Shown here: positions 50,907 to 60,314 of the stretch, piece after piece
Position numbering within the stretch: the first letter of the stretch is position 1
Layout: each line of letters starts with the position of its first letter
Assembly (NCBI GenBank): GCA_934573735.1
Contig: CAKTMC010000001.1
Location: forward strand, 364,346-428,345
DNA length: 64,000 nucleotides
From: an uncultured Oscillospiraceae bacterium
GTDB taxonomy: Bacteria > Bacillota > Clostridia > Oscillospirales > Oscillospiraceae
Direction of reading: 5' to 3'
The notes under the pieces: model-generated
The model's input: only the letters and a program-made list of their open reading frames with translations
What the model was told of the DNA's origin: nothing
Database searches by the model: none
Made by a program: the position numbers and the translations under genes

Positions 50907-51485
50907 ATGGACACGAAAAAACGCTTGGGGCTTGCTCTGTGCGGCTCCTATTGCAGTTACGACAAGCTATTTGACGCGGCGGAAGAGCTGCGCAAGGAAT
51001 TTGAGCTTGTCCCGATTATGAGCGAGACGGCGGCGTCAACGGACAGTCGCTTTGGAAGCGCGGAGGATAACATCCGCCGCTTAACAGAGCTTTGCGGCAG
51101 ACCCCTTATCACAAGCATTGTCGATGCCGAGCCGCTTGGTCCCGCAAGTCCGCTTGATGCGCTGCTTATCGCGCCCTGCACCGGCAACACGCTCGCAAAG
51201 CTTGCCCACGGCATGACTGACAGCGCGGTGACAATGGCTGCGAAGGCGCATCTGCGTAACGCCCGACCGCTCATCCTCGCCATATCGACAAATGACGGGC
51301 TCTCCGGCTCCGCCGAAAACATAGCGCGGCTGCTAAACCGCAAAGGCGTCTATTTCGTTCCCTTCGGGCAGGACGACTGCATAAAAAAGCCGAATTCGCT
51401 GCAAGCCGATTTTTCCCGCATGGCGGACGCCGTCCGTGCCGCACTTGAAGCGAAGCAGCTACAGCCGGTTTTAGTCACGAAATAA
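50907..51485 (+). CDS. dpaB: Dipicolinate synthase subunit B
   Basis: 192 residues, flavoprotein (Flavoprotein/UbiX-like) fold. Features are LALCGSYCSYDKLFDAAEEL, IVDAEPLGPASPLDALLIAP, CTGNTLAKLAHGMTDSAVTM and the late PFGQDDCIKKPNSLQADFS, a signature I associate with SpoVFB. It acts with DpaA on dihydroxytetrahydrodipicolinate. The gene ends at a strong bidirectional terminator. Confidence 0.93.
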   Translation: MDTKKRLGLALCGSYCSYDKLFDAAEELRKEFELVPIMSETAASTDSRFGSAEDNIRRLTELCGRPLITSIVDAEPLGPASPLDALLIAPCTGNTLAKLAHGMTDSAVTMAAKAHLRNARPLILAISTNDGLSGSAENIARLLNRKGVYFVPFGQDDCIKKPNSLQADFSRMADAVRAALEAKQLQPVLVTK

Positions 51486-51500
51486 TATAATTTATAGCAC

Positions 51501-51532
51501 AAAAAAGCATCGGAAAGCTCCGATGCTTTTTT
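51501..51532. terminator. Bidirectional terminator between dpaB and the opp block
   Basis: A 14-bp perfect stem (AAAAAAGCATCGGA / TCCGATGCTTTTTT) with a 4-nt loop gives a T-tract on either strand. It serves dpaB on plus and the opp operon on minus. Confidence 0.9.
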
Positions 51533-51540
51533 CTGTGTAA

Positions 51541-51798
51541 TTATGCGAACCAGATTTTATCGCAGAAAAGAAGGAATATATATATCGCAACGCCGAAGAC
51601 CGACACGATGGTCAGTCCCGCTTTCACGGCGGCAAGCGTATACATTCTCGCTTCCTCCTTTGTCAGCGGCTCCGGCTCAGTGCCGTCCGGCCGACGCTCG
51701 GGCGCCTCGGGCTTATACCAAGGCATACCCTCGATGTTCATGGGCGCAATGGTACGCCCATCGTCATCGTCATAGGTCCGCTTCGGCTTTCTGCTCAT
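51541..51798 (-). CDS. Small single-helix membrane protein at the end of the opp operon
   Basis: 85 residues. A charged N-terminus (KPKRTYDDDDGRT) and a Pro-rich middle precede one C-terminal membrane helix (LTIVSVFGVAIYIFLLF). It starts 29 bp inside the end of oppF on the same strand, so it is translationally linked to the importer. The family is not recognised. It could be a small accessory or assembly subunit. Confidence 0.6.
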   Translation of the reverse strand: MSRKPKRTYDDDDGRTIAPMNIEGMPWYKPEAPERRPDGTEPEPLTKEEARMYTLAAVKAGLTIVSVFGVAIYIFLLFCDKIWFA

Positions 51799-52858
51799 TG
51801 AAGGTACCCTTTTCCTTTGCTTCCTTGAGTATCTCCTCTGCTCTGGCCTGCTGCTCGGGATTATTGTAGAGATGGCAGGCGCACCAGTGATCCGGCTCTA
51901 CCTCAGTCCACTCGGGAGCGGCGCAGCGGCACACGTCCATGCACTTCTCGCAGCGGGTATGGAACTTGCATCCGGCGGGCGGATTTGCCGGAGAGGGCAG
52001 GCTGCCCTTGAGGATGATACGGTTGAGCTTGACGTCGGGATCGGGAATCGGGATAGCCGAGAACAGCGCCTTGGTGTAGGGGTGCAGCGGCTCGCCGAAA
52101 ATCTTATCGGTATCAGCATACTCGACCATGGAGCCGAGATACATGACGCCGACCGTGTCGGAGATATGCTCGACAACGGAGAGGTCATGGGAGATGAAGA
52201 GATAAGTTATGCCGAAGTCCTTCTGTAGCTGACGGAGCAGGTTTATTATCTGCGCCTGAATGGAAACGTCCAGTGCGGAGACAGGCTCGTCACAGACGAT
52301 AAAGTCCGGGCTGAGCGCCAAGGCTCTGGCGATACAGATACGCTGACGCTGACCGCCGGAGAACTCGTGCGGATACCTGCTCTTGTAGTACTCGGGCAGA
52401 CCGCAGGCCTTCATGACGCGGGTAATGTAATCATCGTACTCCTCGGGCGGGACTATGCCGTGCTCGCGGACTGCCTCGCCGATAATCTCACCGACGGGGA
52501 GACGCGGGGAGAGGCTGGAGTAGGGGTCCTGGAAGACTATCTGCATGCGCGGACGCATACGGCGAAGCTCTTCCTTGCTCAGGGAGAATATCTCCTTGCC
52601 GTCAAACCAGACCTCACCGGAGGTCTTTTCGAGCAGGCGCAGGATGGTTCTGCCAGCGGTGGACTTGCCGCAGCCGGACTCGCCGACAAGACCCATGGTC
52701 TGCCCGCGCTTTATCTTGAAGCTGATACCGTCAACGGCGCGAACGTTGCCGACGGTCTGCTTAAAGAAGCTGGACTTAATCGGGAACCATTTGACAAGAT
52801 CCTTGACCTCGAGCAGATATTCGTTTTCCGTGTCGGGTGTTTTCTTGATTTCTTCCAT
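51770..52858 (-). CDS. oppF: Oligopeptide ABC importer ATPase OppF/DppF
   Basis: 362 residues. Walker A GESGCGKSTAGRT, signature EFSGGQRQR, Walker B FIVCDEPVSALDVSIQAQI, and the C-terminal Opp/Dpp cysteine cluster region (CKFHTRCEKCMDVCRCAAPE) that binds an iron-sulfur cluster in this family. It begins 2 bp after the oppD stop. With OppD it powers oligopeptide uptake. Confidence 0.93.
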   Translation of the reverse strand: MEEIKKTPDTENEYLLEVKDLVKWFPIKSSFFKQTVGNVRAVDGISFKIKRGQTMGLVGESGCGKSTAGRTILRLLEKTSGEVWFDGKEIFSLSKEELRRMRPRMQIVFQDPYSSLSPRLPVGEIIGEAVREHGIVPPEEYDDYITRVMKACGLPEYYKSRYPHEFSGGQRQRICIARALALSPDFIVCDEPVSALDVSIQAQIINLLRQLQKDFGITYLFISHDLSVVEHISDTVGVMYLGSMVEYADTDKIFGEPLHPYTKALFSAIPIPDPDVKLNRIILKGSLPSPANPPAGCKFHTRCEKCMDVCRCAAPEWTEVEPDHWCACHLYNNPEQQARAEEILKEAKEKGTFNEQKAEADL

Positions 52859-52860
52859 CT

Positions 52861-54048
52861 TTACAGCTCCTCCACGTTAACAGATTTGGGATAGCCCATA
52901 ACCTCGCCCTCATCCATGTACCGGTAGCAGGAGACATAGTGAGTTTCGCTGAGCTTTATCTCCGGCGGATACTTGCCGTCGCAGTGCTCGCAGCGCATCT
53001 CGCAGCGGTCGCGGAAATAGCAGTAGTTCGGCATATCGACCGGGTTCGGAACGCTGCCGGGGATATTGTAGAGCGCGTCGACCTTTTTGCCGACGACGGG
53101 CTTGGACTTCATCAGGCCGATGGTGTAGGGATGACAGGGGTGGTGGAATATTTCATCCGCGGTGCCCTTTTCCACAACGCGGCCCGCATACATGACGACG
53201 ACATAGTCCGCCATGCCCGCAACGACGCCGAGGTCATGCGTGATGAGCATGATGGAGGAATTGAGCTTATCCTTGAGGTTCTGGAGCAGGTCAAGTATCT
53301 GCGCCTGAATCGTAACGTCGAGCGCGGTCGTCGGCTCGTCGGCGATGATAAGCGTGGGGGAGCAGGCAAGCGCAATGGCTATCATGATACGCTGACGCAT
53401 ACCGCCGGAGAGCTCGTGCGGGTACATGGAGTACACGCCCTCCTTGTTTGCGATGCCGACAAGCTCAAGCATCTTGAGGGTGCGCTCCTTGACTTCCTCC
53501 TTGCTCATCTCGGGGTTATGGAGCATGGTGACCTCGTCGACCTGCTGACCGATACGGAAAACAGGGTTAAGGCTGGTCATAGGCTCCTGGAATATCATAG
53601 ATATCTTGTTGCCGCGAATCTCCTGCATCTTTGCCGTCGGGGTATTGACGATATTATATGCGGAGCCGTCGCCAAGGTTGAAGCGAATCTCGCCGCCGAC
53701 GGTCTGACCCTGAGGACGCTGAAGAAGCTGCATCAGGGAAAGGCTGGTGACGGATTTGCCGCAGCCGGACTCACCGACGACACCGACGGTGGAGCATTTG
53801 GGAACGGAGAAGCTTACGCCGTCAACGGCCTTGACCGTGCCGACATCGGTGAAGAAGTAGGTGCAGACGTTATCAAACTCGACAACGTTATTCTCATCCT
53901 TCATCTTCGTTGTGAACAGCGCGGGATCCTTATTGGCGTCCGCTCTGTCTCTCTCGAGCTTCTTGGTTATGCGGCGGTTAAATTTTGAAATTCTCCTGGA
54001 CTCTTTGCCGGATATATAGGAGGAGTTTTTTTCGTTCTTATCTGACAT
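52861..54048 (-). CDS. oppD: Oligopeptide ABC importer ATPase OppD/DppD
   Basis: 395 residues. An N-terminal extension of about 50 charged residues precedes the ATPase (Walker A GESGCGKSVTSLS, signature ELSGGMRQR, Walker B LIIADEPTTALDVTIQAQI). The C-terminal oligopeptide domain has Cys residues (YCYFRDRCEMRCEHCDG). The extension is longer than in typical OppD. It lies between oppC and oppF, spaced by 15 and 2 bp. Confidence 0.92.
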   Translation of the reverse strand: MSDKNEKNSSYISGKESRRISKFNRRITKKLERDRADANKDPALFTTKMKDENNVVEFDNVCTYFFTDVGTVKAVDGVSFSVPKCSTVGVVGESGCGKSVTSLSLMQLLQRPQGQTVGGEIRFNLGDGSAYNIVNTPTAKMQEIRGNKISMIFQEPMTSLNPVFRIGQQVDEVTMLHNPEMSKEEVKERTLKMLELVGIANKEGVYSMYPHELSGGMRQRIMIAIALACSPTLIIADEPTTALDVTIQAQILDLLQNLKDKLNSSIMLITHDLGVVAGMADYVVVMYAGRVVEKGTADEIFHHPCHPYTIGLMKSKPVVGKKVDALYNIPGSVPNPVDMPNYCYFRDRCEMRCEHCDGKYPPEIKLSETHYVSCYRYMDEGEVMGYPKSVNVEEL

Positions 54049-54063
54049 GATTATACCTCCTAA

Positions 54064-56112
54064 TCAGCGTTTTGCCTTGGGGTCGTATGCATCGCGCAGA
54101 CCGTCGCCGACGAAGTTGAAGGCGATAACGGTCATGCAGATGAGCAGACCAACAGGTATCCAGATGAACGGATAGTGCGCCATGGCGGACGCAGAGGAAA
54201 CGGAGTTGATGATGGTGCCCCAGGTCGCCAGCGGGTGCTTAACGCCAAGGCCGAGGAAGGACAGGGTGGACTCGGTGATGATGGTGCCGCCGATGCCCAG
54301 AGAGGCGATGACTATAAGCTGAGGCATAACGTTCGGGACGAGGTGACGGAATATTCTGTCCTTAACTCTGATGCCCGTAGCCTCGGTTGCAACCATGAAC
54401 TCCTGCTCACGCAGGGAGAGTATCTGGCCGCGAACCATACGCGCAACGCCGGCCCAGCCCATGATACCGAGCGCCGCCATCATTATCATGAGACGTACAT
54501 AGGTATTCATACGCAGAGCGTCCATCATTGCGCCGAGGATTATCATAATGGGCATGGAGGGGAGACAGTAGAAGATATCGACCAGACGCATGATGAGGTT
54601 ATCGACCCAGCCGCCGTAGTAACCGGCAAGGCCGCCCATGATGACGCCGAGAAGTATCTGAAGGGATACGACGACAAAGCCGACCATCAGGGAGATGCGG
54701 CCGCCGTACATGATACGCGCAAGCACGTCAAAGCCGTCGCCGTCGGTGCCGAGAATGTGAGTTCCGGAGGGTGCGGCAAACTTATCAATGACGTAAATGG
54801 TCTGGTGGCAGTTGATGACGTAGGAGCCGGTGTCACGCTGAGAGATGGTCAGGTCGCCGTCCGCGTACTGGAGATTGCCCTGCTCGTCATAGGTGTAAAC
54901 ACCGTTTTCGTCCTGCATGGGCAGGCGATAGGTGAGTTCCGCAGTCTTGAGCTCCGTCTCCTGCATTTCCTCAATGACGGTATTGAGCGCCTTCTTGAGG
55001 TCATAGTCCATGCTGTCCTCGCCGGAGTAGCGGCGGATGGAGATGGTGCTGAACTCGGCAAACTCGTTGCCCTGAGCGTCAAATATCTCAAGAACATCAT
55101 CGTTGCTCTTGATAGTGTACTTCTGTCCCTCGTAGCTGAACTTGCCGCTGTCGTAAGCCGCAAGAAGAGCGTTGACGCGGAACTCGTCACTGACCTTCAG
55201 ACCGGTCTCGAAGGTATCAAGGGTGAAGCGGGTGTAAACCATGGCCATACTGGGGTCGCCGCTCGTATAAACGTGGTGCGTCTCGCCCTTGTTGAGGATG
55301 GTGTAGTTTACGCCCTCAAAGCTGAAGGTCTTTGCCTCGGACTCGATGGCCGCGAGCATTGCCGCCTCAAACTCTTCACCGAGGCTGCCATCGGCGTAGT
55401 TGATGCCGTCGGAGGTCTTGGTTATGGTATAGCTCTTGCCGGAGCCCTTCTTATAAGAATAGGTCTCGCCGCCGAACTTAAATTCGCCGCTCTTGCCCTT
55501 GCAGGCCTTTGCCGCATCTTCAAGTCCCTCTATCTCCTCGCCGGAGAACTTGAGCTTCTTGCCGACGGAGTCATAGGTGCCGATGGTAACAGTGCTCGTA
55601 CCGACAGCGCAGACCTCGTCCATTTCACGGCCGCTGAGAGTATATATCTCGTCACCGAGACGGTTTATCTCAAAGTTGCCGGTCTCGCCCTCGACGAGCA
55701 GGTAATCCTTGCCCTCTTCGATCATGGACTTGATGTTGCTGTTCATCGCGGTAACGACCTTGCTGTCAAGCTCGACGGAGTCGTTGACGACGTAGCCGTT
55801 ATAAGCGCTGTTTTCCTTGGCAAGCGCGTAGTTTACGTTCTGGTTATTGTACTTATAGAATATCTCCGTCTGACCGTGGGCATAGAACAGAGGCCCGAGG
55901 AAAGAGAACGCAAACATGAATATAAGCACAACGGAGCCGAAAACCGCCAGTCTGTTGCGTATAAAGCGCTTAAAGACCTGACGACCGGGAGAGAGGACCT
56001 TGACGCGGGATACGTCGTCAAGATGTATCTCTTCGTTTTCAACCGGAGTATTGTTCTGCTCGGCCGCTTCCTTGGCCTTGAGGACTTCATTCAGATTATA
56101 TGATGCTGCCAT
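54064..56112 (-). CDS. oppC: OppC/DppC permease with a large inserted repeat domain
   Basis: 682 residues against about 300 for ordinary OppC. TM1 is at about 55-78. The permease resumes at THILGTDGDGFDVLARIMYGG (about 451) and continues through the EAA loop (TEATGIRVKDRIFRHLVPN) to the end. Between them some 350 residues form an extracytoplasmic insert. It holds about five degenerate repeats with the pattern x-F-x-aromatic-x-G-x-x-Y-x-I (near 140, 210, 263, 324 and 390). No stop or frameshift separates the parts, so it is a true insert, perhaps contacting the large binding protein or the cell wall. Confidence 0.88.
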   Translation of the reverse strand: MAASYNLNEVLKAKEAAEQNNTPVENEEIHLDDVSRVKVLSPGRQVFKRFIRNRLAVFGSVVLIFMFAFSFLGPLFYAHGQTEIFYKYNNQNVNYALAKENSAYNGYVVNDSVELDSKVVTAMNSNIKSMIEEGKDYLLVEGETGNFEINRLGDEIYTLSGREMDEVCAVGTSTVTIGTYDSVGKKLKFSGEEIEGLEDAAKACKGKSGEFKFGGETYSYKKGSGKSYTITKTSDGINYADGSLGEEFEAAMLAAIESEAKTFSFEGVNYTILNKGETHHVYTSGDPSMAMVYTRFTLDTFETGLKVSDEFRVNALLAAYDSGKFSYEGQKYTIKSNDDVLEIFDAQGNEFAEFSTISIRRYSGEDSMDYDLKKALNTVIEEMQETELKTAELTYRLPMQDENGVYTYDEQGNLQYADGDLTISQRDTGSYVINCHQTIYVIDKFAAPSGTHILGTDGDGFDVLARIMYGGRISLMVGFVVVSLQILLGVIMGGLAGYYGGWVDNLIMRLVDIFYCLPSMPIMIILGAMMDALRMNTYVRLMIMMAALGIMGWAGVARMVRGQILSLREQEFMVATEATGIRVKDRIFRHLVPNVMPQLIVIASLGIGGTIITESTLSFLGLGVKHPLATWGTIINSVSSASAMAHYPFIWIPVGLLICMTVIAFNFVGDGLRDAYDPKAKR

Positions 56113-56123
56113 AAAGTACCTCC

Positions 56124-57113
56124 TCAGCTCAAGCGCACACGCGGGTCAACAACGGCATACAGAAGGTCCGAAATGAGGTTGCCGAGCAGCGTGAGAATTG
56201 AAATGAATGCCAAATAGAACATGGTAAAGGGTATATCCGCCTGTGTCATCGAATAGTAGGAGGCATAGCCTATGCCGCGGATGCCGAACAGCGTCTCGGT
56301 GATGAGTGCGCCGGAGAAGAGGCTGGGCAGGCTTCCGCCGAGGGTGGTGATGAGGGGGATAAGGGTATTGCGGAAGGCGTGCTTATTGATGACGACCTTC
56401 TCGGGCACGCCCTTTGCGCGGGCGGTACGGATATAGTCGGCATTGAGCACTTCCAGCATATTGGTACGGGTGTAGCGCATGAGACCGCCTATGCTGATTA
56501 TGGTAATGGTAATCGCGGGCAGGACAAAATGCTTGGCCACATCCAAGAATTTTCCGAAGTCAGAGAGATATTGATAATTTCGCCCCTGCATACCCGTAAG
56601 CTCAAACCAGCCGAGCTTGACGGAGAAGACGTATTTCAATATCGTTGCGAGGAAGAAGGTCGGCATCGAGATACATATCATCGAAACGACCGTGGTGAAG
56701 TAGTCGGTAAAGCTGTACTGCTTGCGGGCAGCGGCAATACCAAGGGGAATTGCTATAAGAATTTCAAGGATAAACGACACGAGTCCGAGCGCGAAGCTGT
56801 ACCAGACGGTGTCATGGAATTTCTGGGTGACGGGGACAGTCCAAGACCAGCTCTCGCCCCATTCACCTCTCACAGCACTCTTAAGCCATGTAAAGTAACC
56901 CTGAACGATGCCTTTATCCATGCCGTATTGCGCATTCAAATCCGCAAGCCACTCGGAGTAGCTCTTGCTTGCGCCGGGGCGGGAAGCCAGTTCTCTTGCC
57001 TTTGTCTCAATATAGCCCATGGGCATATTGTACATTAGCACATAGATCAGGAACATTACAAAGAACAAAATCAAAGCGCTGTAAAGCAAACGTTTAATTG
57101 TATACTTTGCCAC
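56124..57113 (-). CDS. oppB: OppB/DppB permease
   Basis: 329 residues, six membrane helices. The N-terminal KRLLYSALILFFVMFLIYVLMY is typical, and the EAA loop NADYIRTARAKGVPEKVVIN is intact. The start is probably GTG 57113, with a poor Shine-Dalgarno. The first extracytoplasmic loop is only moderately long (about 30-100). It partners the unusual OppC, 11 bp downstream. Confidence 0.92.
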   Translation of the reverse strand: MAKYTIKRLLYSALILFFVMFLIYVLMYNMPMGYIETKARELASRPGASKSYSEWLADLNAQYGMDKGIVQGYFTWLKSAVRGEWGESWSWTVPVTQKFHDTVWYSFALGLVSFILEILIAIPLGIAAARKQYSFTDYFTTVVSMICISMPTFFLATILKYVFSVKLGWFELTGMQGRNYQYLSDFGKFLDVAKHFVLPAITITIISIGGLMRYTRTNMLEVLNADYIRTARAKGVPEKVVINKHAFRNTLIPLITTLGGSLPSLFSGALITETLFGIRGIGYASYYSMTQADIPFTMFYLAFISILTLLGNLISDLLYAVVDPRVRLS

Positions 57114-57153
57114 ACTATTTCACTGCTTTCTTAAATATTTGTTTCACAGCCAA

Positions 57154-57183
57154 GCACGGAAGGGGTAAAAACCCCTCCCGTGC
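57154..57183 (-). terminator. Hairpin between oppA and oppB
   Basis: Stem GCACGGAAGGGGT / ACCCCTCCCGTGC (one mismatch) with an AAAA loop and no strong T-tract. It is probably a partial terminator or stabilising hairpin that raises oppA mRNA over the permease mRNA. Confidence 0.6.
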
Positions 57184-57217
57184 GATGATTTAGGTGATGT
57201 AATTAAGCTAAACTCAA

Positions 57218-59572
57218 TTACTTGACTGCCAGAGTCTCGAGCTCGGCCTTCCAACCCCAGTACGGAGTCATGTCCTTAGGCAGAGTGTCGCAGTCAACAC
57301 GGATGGTGGATGCAACGGTGCAATCCTTGCGCTGGTAGACAGGCAGCTCAACGCCCCAATCCATGATGATTTCCATGGCCTGCTTGTAGACGGACTTACG
57401 GTACTCGGTGTCAGCGCTGGTGCGGCCGTCGATGATCAGAGCATCGAGGGCGGGATCATCTACCTGGTAGTGGTTGGAGTTAGTGCCCTTACCATGTGCA
57501 TTGCTGCTGTGGTAGACCTGGTACATATCGGGGTCAGCGGTGGAGTTCCAAGCTGCGACCCACATCTGAGCGGTGTTGCCCTCGAGAGCGTTGTTCCAAA
57601 CGGAGGTGCCGACGTCGTTAACGGAGAGCTTGATGCCGATGGTCTCAAGTGCCTTGGAGGCGGCAGTTGCAACGCCGTAGGTCGGGTGATCCTGCTTGCC
57701 CTGGCCGGGGATGAGGATCTCGAAGGACTCGGGAGCGCCTGCGGGAGCGGAGACGACCTTGCCGTCAGCATCGAAGGTGTAGCCGGCCTTCTCGAAGAAG
57801 GTGACTGCTGCCTTGAGAGCTGCGTCGTACTTCTGCTCGTCGTTCATGCTGGAGTCGTAAATGTCGTTGCCGTCGGCATCGACAGAGTATGCTGCACGGT
57901 AGCCCTCGTCAGCAGGCTGAGGAGCTGCCCAGGAGGTGTTGGAGATGGGGTACTGGATAACTGCGGCGCGGTCGCCGTAGTAGGAGTTGATAACGGTGTC
58001 ACGGTAGACTGCCAGAACGGTCATGAAGCCCTTACGGAGAGCCTTGGACTCCTCGGAGCCGGGGTTGCCGTCGATGTTGACGAGGTCAGCGTTGATGCCG
58101 AGGTAGCCGTAGCCGCGGTAGTCAACAAGGATGGTGGTGAGAGTATCGCCGGTGAGCTCGCCGTTGGAGTTAGCATCGGTGATAGCGTTCAGGGTCTCCT
58201 CGCTGATGGAGGGGACTGCGAGGTCGTAGGTAGCGGTGACGATACCGGGAACGTAGTCAGCATCCTCGCCTTCCTTGAAGAGGATGGTCTTGGTCTTGGG
58301 CTCGCCAAGGAAGTAGGTGGGGTTGGCTTCCATGGTGACAACGCCGTTCTCGTAGCTCTTGAAGATGTAGGGACCGCAGCCGAGAGGCTCGGTGGTCTTT
58401 GCCTTGACGCCGCTCAAGTCGCCCTTGTCAAAGCCGAACTTGTTGTTGTCGTAATCGTACTTGCTGACGTCGCCATAGTGATGCAGAGGAGCAATGATGA
58501 AGCTCATGTTGTAGATGGCGGTTGCATCGTAGGAGGTCATATGTACGGTGAGGGAGTAGTCGCCGGTACGGATGATGCCCTTGATACTGGGAACGTCGTC
58601 GCCGGTAGCAACGAGCTTATCGTAATCTGCAAAGTCATCCATGAGGTCCCAGATGGAGGAGCCGGCGCTCTCGGTCTCAGCAGCCTCGACAACGCTGTCG
58701 AAGTTTGCCTCGATTGCTGCCCAGAAGTCAGCAGCGGTTGCGCCTTCAGTCCAAGCATCGCCGTAGCCCCACATATTCATACCGAACTTGACCTGCAGTG
58801 CAGGATCAGCGGCTATCTCATCGGGAGTTGCTTCGATGGTGGCTGCGTACTCGTCGGTGTTGTAGTTTCCGACAACGTTGTCAACGACTTCCTGTGCCAG
58901 CTTTGCGCCTGCGGCGTCAATGCTTGCCCAGAATGCGGTCTGAGTGGCTTCGTCCCAGATGGAGAAGTCAGTGTTGTCACGGCCTGCCTCGGCAAGGAGC
59001 TTGTAGAGGTATGCCTGAGAATTGTAGTAGTCAGCCATGCCCTCGATAGGCAGTGCGTAAACAGTGGAGCTGCCGTCGTAGGACGGGTCAGCCATAACGT
59101 AGATACCGAAGATAACGTCATCGATGGTGGCGGGGGTGCCGTCGGAGAAGACGAGGTCGTCACGCATGGTGAGGTTGTAGTCAACGGAACCGTCATCGTT
59201 CTGAACGACTTCAACATCGCCCATGCCATAGTAGGTGTAATCGGTGCCGTTGTACTCAACGGTCTCGCCCTCTATGCCGTGGTGAATGATCGCGCCGCCG
59301 CGGTCAGCAGCAAGCAGACCGCCGGTGAAGCTGGAGACGACTTCTTCGTCATACGCGGTGGTATAGAAGAAGGGGCTGAACTTCTGGCCGAAGGTGGAGG
59401 TTGCATAGACCAGAGTGCTGGTGTTTTCCTCTACAGGAGCCTTGGACTCTTCAACGGGAGCCTTGGACTCTTCGGGTGCGGGAGTGTTGTTTTCGCCGCA
59501 AGCGCAGAGAGCAAAGACCATAACAAGAGCCAGAACCAGAGCGAGGATCTTCTTGATGTTGCTCATTTTCAT
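57218..59572 (-). CDS. oppA: Oligopeptide-binding lipoprotein OppA (oversized)
   Basis: 784 residues. A lipoprotein signal (ALVLALVMVFALCACG) and an acidic Pro linker precede a class II (SBP family 5) peptide-binding fold. Features include LTMRDDLVFSDGTPATIDDV, EPLGCGPYIFKSYENGVV, DADYVPGIVTATYDLAVPSI and AWAAPQPADEGY-like regions. It is about 200 residues longer than typical OppA; extra Asp/Ala-rich segments lie between about 180 and 330. It is first in the opp operon and delivers peptides to OppBC. ATG follows AAGGAGG. Confidence 0.9.
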   Translation of the reverse strand: MKMSNIKKILALVLALVMVFALCACGENNTPAPEESKAPVEESKAPVEENTSTLVYATSTFGQKFSPFFYTTAYDEEVVSSFTGGLLAADRGGAIIHHGIEGETVEYNGTDYTYYGMGDVEVVQNDDGSVDYNLTMRDDLVFSDGTPATIDDVIFGIYVMADPSYDGSSTVYALPIEGMADYYNSQAYLYKLLAEAGRDNTDFSIWDEATQTAFWASIDAAGAKLAQEVVDNVVGNYNTDEYAATIEATPDEIAADPALQVKFGMNMWGYGDAWTEGATAADFWAAIEANFDSVVEAAETESAGSSIWDLMDDFADYDKLVATGDDVPSIKGIIRTGDYSLTVHMTSYDATAIYNMSFIIAPLHHYGDVSKYDYDNNKFGFDKGDLSGVKAKTTEPLGCGPYIFKSYENGVVTMEANPTYFLGEPKTKTILFKEGEDADYVPGIVTATYDLAVPSISEETLNAITDANSNGELTGDTLTTILVDYRGYGYLGINADLVNIDGNPGSEESKALRKGFMTVLAVYRDTVINSYYGDRAAVIQYPISNTSWAAPQPADEGYRAAYSVDADGNDIYDSSMNDEQKYDAALKAAVTFFEKAGYTFDADGKVVSAPAGAPESFEILIPGQGKQDHPTYGVATAASKALETIGIKLSVNDVGTSVWNNALEGNTAQMWVAAWNSTADPDMYQVYHSSNAHGKGTNSNHYQVDDPALDALIIDGRTSADTEYRKSVYKQAMEIIMDWGVELPVYQRKDCTVASTIRVDCDTLPKDMTPYWGWKAELETLAVK

Positions 59573-59693
59573 TTTTCCTCCTTGATAGGATGTTTATTTA
59601 TTAAACGCGGGCCTCCGTATTTTTGCAGTCCTGCGGTTAATAACAATAGGCTGAAATACGAGAACGCATACTATTATATAATATAAACTAAAA

Positions 59694-60227
59694 TCAAAAC
59701 ACATCGGTTGCGACCGACTTCCTGCGTGAGAAGATAAGGACAAATGCCAAAAGCAGCACGGCGGCTCCCGCCGAAAAGGCGATGTCCGAAGAATTCAGCT
59801 TCTCGGGCGCTGCAAGGGCGGTTATACCCTCGGCAAGCAGCGACACGGCGGAGAGAATGATGCCGAATATCGAAGCGGAGGGGAGATTGCCGGAGACCTT
59901 TTCCGCCTCGGAGCGCTTGAGCTTTTCCTCCGCGCGAAGGAGCGTCCATGTCGCGGCGCTGAGATACCACAGGGGAACTGCCGCAAACACAAAGGGAAGG
60001 ATGACATACATGAGCTTTCCCGCCCCGGAGGGGGGCCAGAGCGCCATGACGTATGCTATCCAGCCGAGCAGCACCGCAGCGAGCAGCAGCGGGCGGCTTT
60101 TCTTCGCGGCGGCGGGATCGTTAAAGCGGAAATATGCCCCGACATACACGGGAACGGACTTTACCCGACCCTTCGCGTCAAGCGTATCGGAAAACTCATA
60201 ATCGCGGACATACTTTTTCTTTGCCAT
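59694..60227 (-). CDS. Membrane protein, unknown
   Basis: 177 residues. A charged N-terminus (KKKYVRDYEFSDTLDAKGRV) and four hydrophobic segments in two pairs, separated by a charged helix (LLRAEEKLKRSEAEKVSGN). It ends in a short basic tail. No family is recognised. It has its own near-perfect promoter with a palindrome at the start site. It stops at 59694, and the oppA promoter region begins there. Confidence 0.6.
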   Translation of the reverse strand: MAKKKYVRDYEFSDTLDAKGRVKSVPVYVGAYFRFNDPAAAKKSRPLLLAAVLLGWIAYVMALWPPSGAGKLMYVILPFVFAAVPLWYLSAATWTLLRAEEKLKRSEAEKVSGNLPSASIFGIILSAVSLLAEGITALAAPEKLNSSDIAFSAGAAVLLLAFVLIFSRRKSVATDVF

Positions 60228-60297
60228 TGAAACTCATCCCTGCCGACTTTTAGCTGTCTTTAATACATTCTGCAAAGCAATGCGTTAAAGTCGGTTT

Positions 60298-60313
60298 ACA
60301 TATTGTGATATGT
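60298..60313. promoter_or_regulatory. Palindrome over the start site of the 59694-60227 gene
   Basis: ACATAT-TGTG-ATATGT lies 2 bp past the -10 of the promoter at 60343-60315, a position where a bound repressor would block transcription. The protein that binds it is unknown. Confidence 0.4.
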
Positions 60314-60314
60314 C

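Noticed and set aside
54175..56103. A 642-codon open frame on the plus strand
   Set aside because: Antisense of oppC; composition (His/Arg/Glu/Val repeats) is that of a reverse-complement shadow.
57470..59686. A 738-codon open frame on the plus strand
   Set aside because: Antisense of the OppA lipoprotein gene; its sequence is Val/Gly/Asp-rich with no motif, no ribosome site and no signal.
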